Translations under genes and position numbers: made by a program
The notes under the pieces: model-generated
The model's input: the letters and a program-made list of their open reading frames with translations, nothing else
The model's database searches: none
What the model was told of the DNA's origin: nothing
Source of the DNA: an uncultured Chloroflexota bacterium
Lineage (GTDB): Bacteria; Chloroflexota; Limnocylindria; Limnocylindrales; CSP1-4
Direction of reading: 5' to 3'
Length of the DNA: 15,333 bases
Assembly (NCBI GenBank): GCA_903924005.1
Contig: CAIXZV010000073.1
Coordinates: forward strand, 1-15,333
In this document: piece after piece, positions 1 to 7,263 of the stretch
Layout: each line of letters starts with the position of its first letter
Numbering within the stretch: the first letter of the stretch is position 1

Positions 1-27
1 CGTTCCGGAAGCCGTCTAGCGCGGGAG

Positions 28-59
28 TTCCAAAATGCTCGCCACACGTGCGGTACGGG
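28..59 (+). repeat. Hairpin repeat unit 1
   Basis: Degenerate copy beginning TTCCAAAATGCTCGCC. The left arm matches the family well (TGCTCGCC). The right arm (CGTGCGGTACGGG) pairs imperfectly, with a T·T mismatch in the inner stem. Confidence 0.5.
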
Positions 60-78
60 CCCGCAGGCGGCGCGCCAG

Positions 79-110
79 TTCCGGATTGTCGCCGTAGCGA
101 GCGGTATCGG
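79..110 (+). repeat. Hairpin repeat unit 2
   Basis: Copy with left arm TTCCGGATTGTCGCC and right arm GCGAGCGGTATCGG. One base is missing from the left inner arm, leaving a TCGC/GCGA core stem. Confidence 0.55.
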
Positions 111-120
111 GCGGCGTGCG

Positions 121-151
121 CGTTAGCGCCCGCTCCACGGGCATTTCGGAA
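121..151 (-). repeat. Hairpin repeat unit 3, inverted, with compensatory stem change
   Basis: Read on the minus strand this begins TTCCGAAATGCCCG and ends CGGGCGCTAACG. The inner stem is GCCCG/CGGGC where most copies have GCTCG/CGAGC. The T-to-C and A-to-G changes keep the pair intact, which supports a selected or functional hairpin. Confidence 0.6.
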
Positions 152-222
152 CTTGCAGAAACGGAGCGACGCCTGCCTGTGCGTATGGGCTTGGCGCAAC
201 GGCTGGCGACGGTCCGGCGTTC

Positions 223-255
223 TTCCGGAGTGCTCACCCGGCGAACAATTCGGAA
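223..255 (+). repeat. Hairpin repeat unit 4
   Basis: Copy starting TTCCGGAGTGCTCACC and ending GGCGAACAATTCGGAA. The outer arms TTCCG/CGGAA pair perfectly. The inner stem has two mismatches. It sits 24 nt past the yrdC stop, so it may also influence 3' end formation of that transcript, though no T-tract is present. Confidence 0.55.
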
Positions 256-278
256 ACCCGCGGCCCGTGTCCTTGTGG

Positions 279-947
279 TTAGGCCTCGTCCACGTCCCAC
301 ACGCCGATGGCGTGGGCCAGACCGGCGTCTGCCAACGCGGCCGCGATGTCGGCTGACGAGATGGCGCCCTCGCGCAGGATCGACGGCCACGCAAGGGTGC
401 AGTCAACCACGGTGGAGGCAGGGCCGCCGCGGATGGGGCCGCCGTCAAGAACGAGCGCGATGGCGTCGCCCAGCTCGGCTGCGATCTGGGCGGCATCGCG
501 GGCGTCGGCGTCGCCGGACTTGTTGGCCGACGTAGTGGGCAGCGGCCCGAGCATGCGGGCGAGCGCCCGCGGCGCCTCGTGATCCGGGACGCGAACGCCG
601 ATGGTGGGGGCGCCGGCGGCGAGGACGCGGGGCAGGACCACACCGTCACGCACCGGGAGCACCAGGGTCAGCCCGCCGGGCCAGAACCGCGCGGCGAGGG
701 CATGCGCGGCTGCTGTGGGCACGCCGAGCGTCCAGGCCTGGTCGGCGTCGGCCAGCAGCACCGCCACCGCCTTCTCGGGCGGACGCCCTTTTGCGGCAAA
801 CAGCCGCTCTATGGCGTCGGGCAGCTCCATGGCGGCCGCGATCCCGTAGACGGTGTCCGTGGGGACCGCAACGATGGACCCGCCGCGCAGCAGCTCGGCC
901 GCCTCGGCCCTTGTGACAGGCCCATCCGGTACAACGCGCACGGGCAT
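279..947 (-). CDS. L-threonylcarbamoyladenylate synthase, YrdC/TsaC type
   Basis: 222 aa protein of the Sua5/YciO/YrdC family, which makes threonylcarbamoyl-AMP from threonine, bicarbonate and ATP in the first step of the t6A modification of ANN-decoding tRNAs. Visible family motifs are PTDTVYG (residues 29-35), the basic K-x-R-P segment AKGRPPEK (about 52-59), PTTSANKSG (137-145) and STVVD (178-182). The length is that of the single-domain YrdC/TsaC type; the extra C-terminal domain of full-length Sua5 (around 340 aa) is absent. The ATG shares one base with the TGA of the upstream HAD gene (TGATG), so the two are probably translationally coupled. It is the last gene of the minus-strand housekeeping cluster. 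YciO, a homologue of less certain role, is the main alternative. Confidence 0.9.
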   Translation of the reverse strand: MPVRVVPDGPVTRAEAAELLRGGSIVAVPTDTVYGIAAAMELPDAIERLFAAKGRPPEKAVAVLLADADQAWTLGVPTAAAHALAARFWPGGLTLVLPVRDGVVLPRVLAAGAPTIGVRVPDHEAPRALARMLGPLPTTSANKSGDADARDAAQIAAELGDAIALVLDGGPIRGGPASTVVDCTLAWPSILREGAISSADIAAALADAGLAHAIGVWDVDEA

Positions 948-1879
948 CAGCGCACCGCCAGCCGTTGGGCGTTGCGGGCCGCGTCCGCGGGCGATGCCAG
1001 CACCAGCGCCTCAATCAACTCGGCAATCCCCGCCTCCGCCACCGGTCCCGCGTGGTAGCGAGCGGCGGCGCGGACCGCGTCAGGTGCCGTGGGCATGGCG
1101 ATGCCGTGGCCAGCGGCCTCAACCATCTCGAAGTCGTTGAGCGCATCGCCCGCCGTGAGCACGCGAGCCATGGGGATCCCGGCGCGCCACGCCAGCCACG
1201 CAACGGCCCGCCCCTTGCTCACGCCCGGCGCCACAAACTCCAGAAACCTCGGGTGCGACACAGTGGGGTCGGCCCGGCCGGCGAAGACGCGACGCGCCTC
1301 CTCAACAAGCGCCATCGGCTGCCCGGCCTCAGCCACGGCAATGACCTTTGTCATTGGCCTGCGGATGGCTGCGCCAAGGTCCGCCACAAGTTCCGCGTCG
1401 CGCCCGACGTAGCTGGAGTAGTCCTCAAAGCTTGGGTCACCTGTCCAGATGACCATCCGCTCCAGATCGTTGATGTGCGGGTCCATGCCGTGCTCTCGGC
1501 ACCAGACCACGGCGTCGCGGACAACATCGGCGGCGAGCGGCTCGTGGTGCAGCAGGGGGCCAACGCGGCCGCGAGAGCCCGGGCCGATGGGGCGCGCGAG
1601 CTCGCGGTGACGGGGCATGTCGCGGATCACGGCGCCCTGGTGACCGATGACGGGGGCGCGCAGCCCAAGCTGGTTGACAAAGGCCATGGCGGAGCTGGGC
1701 ATGCGCCCGGTGGCAAGCGAGACGCGGACGCCGCGGCTTACAGCCTCGCGCAGGGCCGCCGCGGTGCGTGCGGGGATCTGGAGGTCGTGACCCACGAGGG
1801 TGCCGTCGATGTCCAGCGCGATCATCTCGATGGGGAACGCGGGGCTGGCAGCAGACGCCAGACGATGGTCGCGGATCAT
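947..1879 (-). CDS. Cof-type HAD-superfamily hydrolase
   Basis: 310 aa protein of the haloacid dehalogenase superfamily, Cof/IIB subfamily, typically cytosolic Mg-dependent phosphatases acting on small phosphorylated metabolites. Motif I is ALDIDGTL with the nucleophile and acid/base pair Asp23 and Asp25; motif II is the ATGR segment near residue 57; a conserved Lys lies in GVSKGRA; motif III is GDALNDFEM near residue 243. A C2-type cap lies between motifs II and III, as in Cof proteins. The chosen ATG overlaps the prmC stop by four bases (ATGA), favouring coupling, but an internal Met19 just before MIALDIDGTL would give a start nearer the usual family N-terminus. The substrate cannot be told from sequence. 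The C-terminal tail after about residue 295 is Ala-rich and not part of the catalytic core. Confidence 0.88.
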   Translation of the reverse strand: MIRDHRLASAASPAFPIEMIALDIDGTLVGHDLQIPARTAAALREAVSRGVRVSLATGRMPSSAMAFVNQLGLRAPVIGHQGAVIRDMPRHRELARPIGPGSRGRVGPLLHHEPLAADVVRDAVVWCREHGMDPHINDLERMVIWTGDPSFEDYSSYVGRDAELVADLGAAIRRPMTKVIAVAEAGQPMALVEEARRVFAGRADPTVSHPRFLEFVAPGVSKGRAVAWLAWRAGIPMARVLTAGDALNDFEMVEAAGHGIAMPTAPDAVRAAARYHAGPVAEAGIAELIEALVLASPADAARNAQRLAVR

Positions 1880-2850
1880 GCCCCACGCTCCGCGTGGGGG
1901 CCACGCTCCGCAGCGGTGCCGTACTCCACGCGCGCCAGCCGCGGCAGCCCCGCCAGGTCCGCAGTCACCGTGCAGCGCCAGCCGGGCAGGCTGTCACCCA
2001 CGGCGTCCGCGATGGACTCGCCCTGGTCCGCGCCGATCTCCAGCAGCGCCACCCCGCCGCGCGCGAGGACGCCGGGCAGCCGAAGCAGCAGGCGCCGAAT
2101 GACGTCCAGCCCGTCCTCGCCCCCGTCCAGCGCAGATCGCGGCTCCCAGGCAAGGTCTGGCGCCAGCGTCGCCATGTCGGCGGTTTTCACGTAGGGCAGG
2201 TTGGCGCAGACAAGGTCAAGCCCGCTGATCCCAGGCGGCAGCAGGTCGGCCTCGGCAAACTCGCACCGGTCCGCCAGCCCGTGGCCAACGGCGTTTTCGC
2301 GGGCCAACTGCAGGGCGTCGGGGGAGGCATCCGTGGCCAGGACCGCCACATGGCCGTCCATCCGCCGCTTCCGCAGCGCGGCCAGCAGCGCCAGCGCAAT
2401 GGCGCCCGTCCCGGTCCCCACATCGGCGATGCGCAAGGGCGGGCTGCCCGGCGCTCGCGGGGCACCCGCCAGACGCGACGCCACCTCGGCCACGGCGGCA
2501 TCGACCAGCAGCTCCGTCTCGGGTCGCGGGATCAGCGCCCGTGCGTCGGCGGCCAGCGCCAGACCGTGGAACTCGCGGAAGCCGCGGATGTACGCAACGG
2601 GCTCGTTGGCCGCGCGACGGGCGACCGCCGCCGCAAACGCGGCAGCCTGCCCCGGACCCACCTGCGCTTCACCCGCGGCAAACACACCGGCGCGGTCGAT
2701 GCCCAGCACGTGGCCCAGCAGCAGCTCCGCGTCCAGACGCGGCGAAGAGGAGCCGGCCGCGGCGAGGCGGACCGCGGCGAGGCGGACCAGCGCGCCAACC
2801 GTGACGGGAGGGTCACCCGAGGCGAGCGGGCCCAGCCCGGGCGAGGCCAT
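1876..2850 (-). CDS. prmC: Release factor glutamine methyltransferase PrmC (HemK)
   Basis: 324 aa SAM-dependent N5-glutamine methyltransferase that modifies the Gln of the GGQ loop in peptide-chain release factors. It has an N-terminal helical substrate-recognition domain (about 15-95), the FREFHG and IPRPETELLVD segments (91-117), and a Rossmann SAM-binding motif IADVGTGTGAIALALL (141-156). The catalytic tetrapeptide is NLPY (217-220) instead of the canonical NPPY. The N-terminal domain carries a tandem VRLAA-VRLAA (22-31), encoded by a 15-nt duplication at 2759-2788. The last ten or so residues (ERGPHAERGA) come from a duplicated CCACGCTCCGC and are probably non-essential. It lies 10 nt downstream of prfA, its likely substrate, a conserved partnership in many bacteria. 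Confidence 0.93.
   Translation of the reverse strand: MASPGLGPLASGDPPVTVGALVRLAAVRLAAAGSSSPRLDAELLLGHVLGIDRAGVFAAGEAQVGPGQAAAFAAAVARRAANEPVAYIRGFREFHGLALAADARALIPRPETELLVDAAVAEVASRLAGAPRAPGSPPLRIADVGTGTGAIALALLAALRKRRMDGHVAVLATDASPDALQLARENAVGHGLADRCEFAEADLLPPGISGLDLVCANLPYVKTADMATLAPDLAWEPRSALDGGEDGLDVIRRLLLRLPGVLARGGVALLEIGADQGESIADAVGDSLPGWRCTVTADLAGLPRLARVEYGTAAERGPHAERGA
1881..1899. repeat. Perfect short hairpin inside the prmC 3' end
   Basis: CCCCACGC (1881-1888) pairs with GCGTGGGG (1892-1899) around a three-base loop. The element CCACGCTCCGC occurs at 1883-1893 and again at 1901-1911, giving the repeated GPHAER-like C-terminus of PrmC. It may be a small local duplication, or a structure near the prmC–HAD junction. 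Confidence 0.4.
2759..2788. repeat. Tandem 15-bp duplication in prmC
   Basis: GCGGCGAGGCGGACC occurs twice head to tail (2759-2773 and 2774-2788), keeping the frame and encoding VRLAA twice in the N-terminal helical domain of PrmC. Confidence 0.75.
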
Positions 2851-2860
2851 GACTGCGTGA

Positions 2861-3961
<1,101 letters not shown>

Positions 3962-3970
3962 CGGCGTGAC

Positions 3971-5083
3971 TCAGGCGGCCGGGGGCTCGGCGGGGGCGGC
4001 GGTGTGGGCGGGCACCGGGGGCTCGGCGGGGGCGGCATCTGCGGCAGGTTCGGCGGCCTCTTCGGCGGCCGCGGCATCGGCGGCAGGTTCGGCGGCCGCG
4101 GCATCGGCGGCCTCGGCGGCACCCTCGGCAGCTTCGGCCTCGCGGACCTTTGCGGCCATCACGCCAGGCTCCGGCATCGGCTCGCGGGCAAGGTTGAGGC
4201 CACCGGCCGGCAACGGCTCGCCGTCAGCCAGGAGGGCCTCTTCAAGCGCCACGATCGCCACTTCGATCATGGCGTCCGTGGGCTGCTTGGTGGTGATCAT
4301 CTGGACGAGGATGCCCGGCCACATGAGCACGCGGACAACGGGGTTGGAGCGGAAGCGCGCACCCGCGCGAAGCAGCTCGTAGCCCACGGCAGCGATCACG
4401 GGGATCAGGAGGATGCGGCTGCCGATCATCACGACCGGGGGCAGGCGGCCGATGACGCTGAAGGCGATGATCGAGAGCAGGATCACCACCACCAGAAACT
4501 CCGTGCCGCAGCGCGGGTGGGCGGTGGGGAACTTGCGGACGTTCTCGATGCGCAGCGGGAGGCCGGCCTCAAGCGTGTGGATCGACATGTGCTCGGCGCC
4601 GTGGTACTGGAACGTGCGGCTGACGTCCGGCGTGCGCGAGAGCAGCGCGAGGTAGCCGATAAACAGCAGGACCCGGACCAGGCCCTCGATGATGTGCTGG
4701 AGGAACGGGTTGTCGCTGGAGCCTGCTGCCACCGTGGCGACGCCCAGCGGGAGCAGGAAGAACAGGCCGACGCCGATGACCGCGGTGAAGGCCAGCATGA
4801 TGGCAACCGAGCCCTTGCCCAGCTCCACGCCCTCTTCCTCGGCCTGCACGCCGGCAGAGCGGATGAGCCAGCGTGTGCCAACGAAGAGCGTCTCGTACAG
4901 GATCACGAGCCCGCGGATAAACGGCGCGCGGGACAGCTTGTTCTTGTGGAAGCCGGTGTCGAGGCGCTCGTCAGCAACGATGATCTTGCCGTCAGGTGAG
5001 CGCAGGGCAACGGCGATGGCGTCTCGGCCGCGCATCATGACGCCTTCGATGAGCGCCTGTCCGCCGTAGGAGTATCGGGGCAT
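3971..5083 (-). CDS. DUF1385 (YqhQ-like) membrane protein with repetitive C-terminal tail
   Basis: 370 aa protein of the DUF1385 family, integral membrane proteins of unknown biochemical role often encoded beside prfA and prmC. Family marks are YGGQALIEGVMMRG near the N-terminus, YHGAEHMSIHTLEAG (160-174), and FPTAHPRCGTEF (185-196); the His and Glu residues look like a possible metal site, which is inference. Hydrophobic segments lie near 93-118, 130-148, 196-212 and 216-236. The family core ends near residue 290. The remaining roughly 70 residues are an Ala/Glu/Pro tail containing EPAADAAAAEEAA followed by EPAADAA, encoded by a 39-nt imperfect repeat, which looks disordered. It is the first gene of the minus-strand cluster. 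A function in translation is suggested only by neighbourhood. Confidence 0.9.
   Translation of the reverse strand: MPRYSYGGQALIEGVMMRGRDAIAVALRSPDGKIIVADERLDTGFHKNKLSRAPFIRGLVILYETLFVGTRWLIRSAGVQAEEEGVELGKGSVAIMLAFTAVIGVGLFFLLPLGVATVAAGSSDNPFLQHIIEGLVRVLLFIGYLALLSRTPDVSRTFQYHGAEHMSIHTLEAGLPLRIENVRKFPTAHPRCGTEFLVVVILLSIIAFSVIGRLPPVVMIGSRILLIPVIAAVGYELLRAGARFRSNPVVRVLMWPGILVQMITTKQPTDAMIEVAIVALEEALLADGEPLPAGGLNLAREPMPEPGVMAAKVREAEAAEGAAEAADAAAAEPAADAAAAEEAAEPAADAAPAEPPVPAHTAAPAEPPAA
4032..4109. repeat. Imperfect tandem repeat, 39-bp period, in the DUF1385 tail
   Basis: Two units (4032-4070 and 4071-4109) share GCGGCATC and, nine bases into each, the 18-mer GCGGCAGGTTCGGCGGCC (4041-4058 and 4080-4097). 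The period is 13 codons and in frame, producing the EPAADAA-type protein repeat. Less regular GGC-rich sequence extends on both sides (about 3975-4140). Confidence 0.7.
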
Positions 5084-5089
5084 CTGCGA

Positions 5090-5095
5090 AGTCTA
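5090..5095 (-). promoter_or_regulatory. Possible -10 element for a leaderless DUF1385-prfA-prmC transcript
   Basis: On the minus strand TAGACT lies exactly six bases before the ATG at 5083, the position of a -10 box if transcription starts at the A of the start codon. No Shine-Dalgarno sequence precedes this ATG, which fits a leaderless start. No good -35 box is visible, so the call is tentative. Confidence 0.3.
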
Positions 5096-5208
5096 CCGGG
5101 TGCGGTGGCGCGGCCCGGCGGAGGCGTCGAGCGGGGGTGGGTCCGCGGGCGTTGCGCGGCGGGCCGGGACGTGCCAGCTCTGGCGGCGGTGCGGCCCTCG
5201 GCACCCCA

Positions 5209-5243
5209 CTTCCGGAATGCGCGCGTGGCGAGCGTTCTGGAAG
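5209..5243 (+). repeat. Hairpin repeat unit 5
   Basis: Starts CTTCCGGAATGCGCGCG and ends GGCGAGCGTTCTGGAAG. The outer arms CTTCC/GGAAG pair perfectly; the inner GCGCG/CGAGC stem has one mismatch. Confidence 0.65.
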
Positions 5244-5260
5244 TCTGCGAACACCGTTAT

Positions 5261-5292
5261 GCCGGAATGCTCGCCTAGCGAGCGTTATCGGC
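5261..5292 (+). repeat. Hairpin repeat unit 6
   Basis: Starts GCCGGAATGCTCGCC and ends GCGAGCGTTATCGGC. The inner stem GCTCGC/GCGAGC is perfect around a CTA loop, and the outer GCCG/CGGC arms close it, leaving an internal loop of GAAT- and TTAT-type bases. Confidence 0.7.
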
Positions 5293-5310
5293 CTCTAACT
5301 GCGGCCGCTC

Positions 5311-5343
5311 CCCGGAATGCTCGTCAGGCGAGCGCTATCCGGG
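5311..5343 (+). repeat. Hairpin repeat unit 7
   Basis: Starts CCCGGAATGCTCGTC and ends GGCGAGCGCTATCCGGG. The outer arms CCCGGA/TCCGGG are nearly symmetric and the inner stem is GCTCG/CGAGC. The outermost base is changed together on both sides compared with units 5 and 6 (C/G instead of T/A), again consistent with pairing. Confidence 0.7.
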
Positions 5344-5352
5344 GGCGCGGCA

Positions 5353-5382
5353 GATAGCGCTCGCCACGTGCGCATTCCGGAA
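5353..5382 (-). repeat. Hairpin repeat unit 8, inverted
   Basis: On the minus strand this begins TTCCGGAATGCGCACG and ends TGGCGAGCGCTATC, closely matching units 5 and 7. It lies 9 nt from unit 7 in opposite orientation. Confidence 0.65.
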
Positions 5383-5450
5383 CTCGCCCACGCATCGGCG
5401 CTCGGTCGCGTGCGTGCGGGCGCAGTGCGGGCGCCCGCTGGGGCCCTGCG

Positions 5451-5486
5451 TTCCTCCAGAGCGCTCGCCGGGCGAGCATTTCGGCC
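5451..5486 (-). repeat. Hairpin repeat unit 9, inverted, just after the IclR stop
   Basis: On the minus strand this begins GGCCGAAATGCTCGCC and ends GGCGAGCGCTCTGGAGG. The inner stem GCTCGCC/GGCGAGC is perfect. It begins 12 nt past the stop codon of the IclR gene, so it could act as a transcript 3' end structure, although no U-tract follows. Confidence 0.65.
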
Positions 5487-5498
5487 AAGACCAGCCGC

Positions 5499-6260
5499 TC
5501 AGCCCGCCCGGCGCAGGCTCGCGGTGATGCGCGCTGCCGCGGCAACCACGGCGTCCGCAACGGCTTGGCCGGCGGCCGGAACCCCCGCGGCCGGGAACCG
5601 GTACGAGGGGCCGTGGACGTGGATGGCGCCAATCGCCTCGCCGTCCGGGCCGGCGATCACCGCCGCCACCGAGGTGATCCCGTCGGCGAACTCGTCGCGC
5701 GTCCACGCAAACCCGTCAACGCGGGCGCGCCGCACCCGCTCGCGCAGGGCCGCCGGGTCTGTCATGGTCTGGGCCGTGAACCGTTCCAGCGTCTGGGCGA
5801 GGAACCGCTCCACCTCGGCATCGCGGCGATGGGCAAGGATCACCAGACCTGCGGACGTCACGTGGAGCGGCAGCCGAACGCCCGTCCAGTCGCGGATTGC
5901 GACGGGGTTGGGGCTGTCCTCCTGGTCCACATAGTGAACGGTGAACCCGTCAGGGATGGACAGCCCGGCCGCCTCGCCGGTCAGCGCGGCAAGGGCCACC
6001 AGCTGCGGCCGCGTGATAGCCACCAGGCTTCGCGTGGGCTGGACGCCCGCCGCCAGACCCACTAGCCGCTCGCCAATTCGGTAGTCCGTGCCGCCCGGCA
6101 GCTGCTCAACGGCGCCTTCCGTCGACAGCGCCGCAAGCAGCCGCGCCACGGTGCTCTTTGGCAATCGGACACGCTCCGCCACAACGGTCACGCCAAGCGG
6201 CCCGTCGCCCAGCGCCGAGAGCACGGCAAATGCCCGCTCAATCGACTGGACTCTGGACAC
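5499..6260 (-). CDS. IclR-family transcriptional regulator (divergent to corrinoid operon)
   Basis: 253 aa DNA-binding protein of the IclR family. Residues about 1-65 form the winged helix-turn-helix: RVQSIERAFAVLSALGDG, then VTVVAERVRLPKSTVARLLAALS. The rest is the GAF-like effector-binding domain with VHYVDQED, RDWTG and DGFAWTRDEFADGITSVAA segments. It starts at GTG (6258-6260), preceded about eight bases upstream by GGAGG. It faces the corrinoid-protein operon across a 198-nt gap holding a composite palindrome, so autoregulation and control of the operon are likely. It is a clear paralogue of the regulator at 12408: both begin (S/T)-(R/H)-VQSI(E/D)RAFA(V/I)L, share DGPLGVT, and have the same RDWTG segment. 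The effector is unknown; a methylated amine or its demethylation product would fit. Confidence 0.92.
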   Translation of the reverse strand: MSRVQSIERAFAVLSALGDGPLGVTVVAERVRLPKSTVARLLAALSTEGAVEQLPGGTDYRIGERLVGLAAGVQPTRSLVAITRPQLVALAALTGEAAGLSIPDGFTVHYVDQEDSPNPVAIRDWTGVRLPLHVTSAGLVILAHRRDAEVERFLAQTLERFTAQTMTDPAALRERVRRARVDGFAWTRDEFADGITSVAAVIAGPDGEAIGAIHVHGPSYRFPAAGVPAAGQAVADAVVAAAARITASLRRAG

Positions 6261-6293
6261 GGGTGGCCTCCATCGGCTAGGCTTTCGGGGTCG

Positions 6294-6334
6294 CGCGTTC
6301 CATTATACGGGACTGTTCCATATCGTGGAACGCG
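6294..6334. promoter_or_regulatory. Composite palindromic operator in the regulator/operon divergent region
   Basis: CGCGTTCCA (6294-6302) and TGGAACGCG (6326-6334) form a 9-bp inverted repeat centred on 6314. Inside are two tandem 17-bp sites. Site O1 at 6297-6313 is GTTCCA-TTATA-CGGGAC (imperfect). Site O2 at 6315-6331 is GTTCCATATCGTGGAAC, with perfect 6-bp arms and a 5-bp spacer. Their centres are 18 bp apart. This size and symmetry match operators of IclR-family proteins, which often bind tandem sites as a pair of dimers. The adjacent IclR gene is the obvious ligand. Confidence 0.65.
6302..6307 (-). promoter_or_regulatory. -10 box for the divergent IclR gene
   Basis: On the minus strand this reads TATAAT, a perfect -10 consensus, 41 nt before the GTG start and embedded in the spacer of operator site O1. 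No strong -35 is seen at 16-18 bp. Overlap with the operator suggests the regulator represses its own transcription. Confidence 0.45.
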
Positions 6335-6458
6335 ACGGACACACCTGTCGGCGGTGGAGCCGGCGCAGACACGAAAACCTGGAAGCAGAGTCACCGGCCT
6401 GTGGCCGACGGATGTCCCCGCCGTCGCAGCCCGGCCGCGCCGCAGGAGTTGCGCGACC
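6335..6458 (+). other. Untranslated leader of the corrinoid operon
   Basis: 124 nt between the operator and the first start codon. It contains a possible hairpin CGACGG (6406-6411) with CCGTCG (6421-6426), and a short CGGCC/GGCCG stem at 6395-6407. It ends with the ribosome site AGGAG (6444-6448), ten bases before the ATG. No cobalamin-riboswitch B12 box or other riboswitch consensus is recognisable. Confidence 0.35.
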
Positions 6459-7151
6459 ATGAGCGACGAGCAGGAGCTCGATCTCACCAGCCTCGATGAC
6501 GCAGAGCTGGTTGAGCAGATGCACAACGACCTCTACGACGGCCTCGCAGACGAGGTTGCGCAGGGCACCAACATCCTCCTCGGCCGCGGCTGGGGTCCGG
6601 AGAAGGTGCTTGCTGAGGCGCTCGTTGAGGGCATGCGGATTGTCGGGGTGGACTTCCGCGACGGAATCCTATTTGTCCCCGAGGTCCTTCTGGCCGCCAA
6701 CGCGATGAAGCGCGGCATGGCCATCCTTCGGCCTCTGCTCGCCGCAACCGGCGCCAAGCCCATCGGCAAGGTTGTCATCGGCACCGTCAAGGGCGACATC
6801 CACGACATCGGCAAGAACCTTGTGGGCATGATGCTCGAGGGTGCCGGCTTTGAAGTGATTGACCTTGGCATCAACACCGATGCAGACAAGTTCCTCGCGG
6901 CGCTTGAGGAGCACCAGCCTGACATCCTGGGGATGTCGGCCCTGCTCACAACCACGATGCCGTACATGAAGACCGTGATTGCGGCGCTCAAGGAGCGCGG
7001 CATTCGGGACAAGTACATCGTGCTTGTGGGCGGCGCGCCGCTCAACGAGGAGTTCAGCCAGGCTGTTGGCGCCGATGCGTACTGCCGCGATGCGGCGGTG
7101 GCGTCCGAGACCGCGAAGCGCCTGGTTGAGGCCCGCCGCGCCGCGGCCTGA
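6459..7151 (+). CDS. Corrinoid (B12-binding) methyl-carrier protein
   Basis: 230 aa homologue of the methyltransferase corrinoid proteins MtgC/MttC/MtbC. It carries a methyl group on the cobalt of a bound cobamide between the substrate methyltransferase and the folate methyltransferase. The N-terminal helical cap domain covers about 10-95. The Rossmann-like B12 domain carries the base-off/His-on signature D113-I-H115-D-I-G118, with S160-A-L162 and GG191-192 lining the nucleotide tail pocket and DAYCRDA near 206-212. His115 is the expected lower cobalt ligand. The ATG at 6459 is chosen because AGGAG lies at the right distance and the protein then starts like family members; an in-frame ATG at 6354 would add 35 unrelated residues. 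It is the first gene of the operon, followed by a 112-nt gap before the next gene. Confidence 0.93.
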   Translation: MSDEQELDLTSLDDAELVEQMHNDLYDGLADEVAQGTNILLGRGWGPEKVLAEALVEGMRIVGVDFRDGILFVPEVLLAANAMKRGMAILRPLLAATGAKPIGKVVIGTVKGDIHDIGKNLVGMMLEGAGFEVIDLGINTDADKFLAALEEHQPDILGMSALLTTTMPYMKTVIAALKERGIRDKYIVLVGGAPLNEEFSQAVGADAYCRDAAVASETAKRLVEARRAAA

Positions 7152-7263
7152 CTGCCGGAGCCCTACCGCACACCCGCCGTGCCAGGCCGACCTCGTCTCG
7201 GCGGCCCGGCCCCCTGCCCGCGCCGGTTCCACGCCGGCAACGACGTAGCCCCAGGAGGCACCG

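Larger units (their letters stand above)
1..278. other. Non-coding stretch with four copies of a palindromic repeat
   Basis: No convincing gene is visible here. Reading frames through it are rich in Arg and low-complexity residues and overlap the end of the yrdC gene in antisense. The stretch lies downstream of the yrdC stop and holds four recognisable copies of the hairpin repeat described below, two of them (79-110 and 121-151) back to back in opposite orientation. A further degenerate half-copy may start at 3 (TTCCGGAA). About 152-222 shows no clear repeat or gene. Confidence 0.6.
5084..5498. other. Non-coding stretch with five copies of the palindromic repeat
   Basis: This 415-nt gap lies between the stop of the IclR gene and the start of the DUF1385 gene, both on the minus strand. 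I see no plausible gene. From 5209 to 5486 it is packed with five copies of the hairpin repeat also found at 1-278, four of them starting about 42-52 nt apart. The part next to the DUF1385 gene (5084-5208) is GC-rich and holds only a possible promoter element. Confidence 0.65.

Noticed and set aside
16..535. Short open frames on both strands at the left edge
   Set aside because: They overlap the repeat cluster and the 3' part of the yrdC gene, and are Arg-rich without family features.
5209..5486. Possible CRISPR array
   Set aside because: Units are imperfect, palindromic throughout, in mixed orientation and unevenly spaced, with no unique spacers of constant length and no cas genes.
6335..6458. 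Cobalamin or other riboswitch in the operon leader
   Set aside because: No B12 box or other known aptamer signature is visible, and the region is short and weakly structured by eye. A covariance-model scan would settle it.
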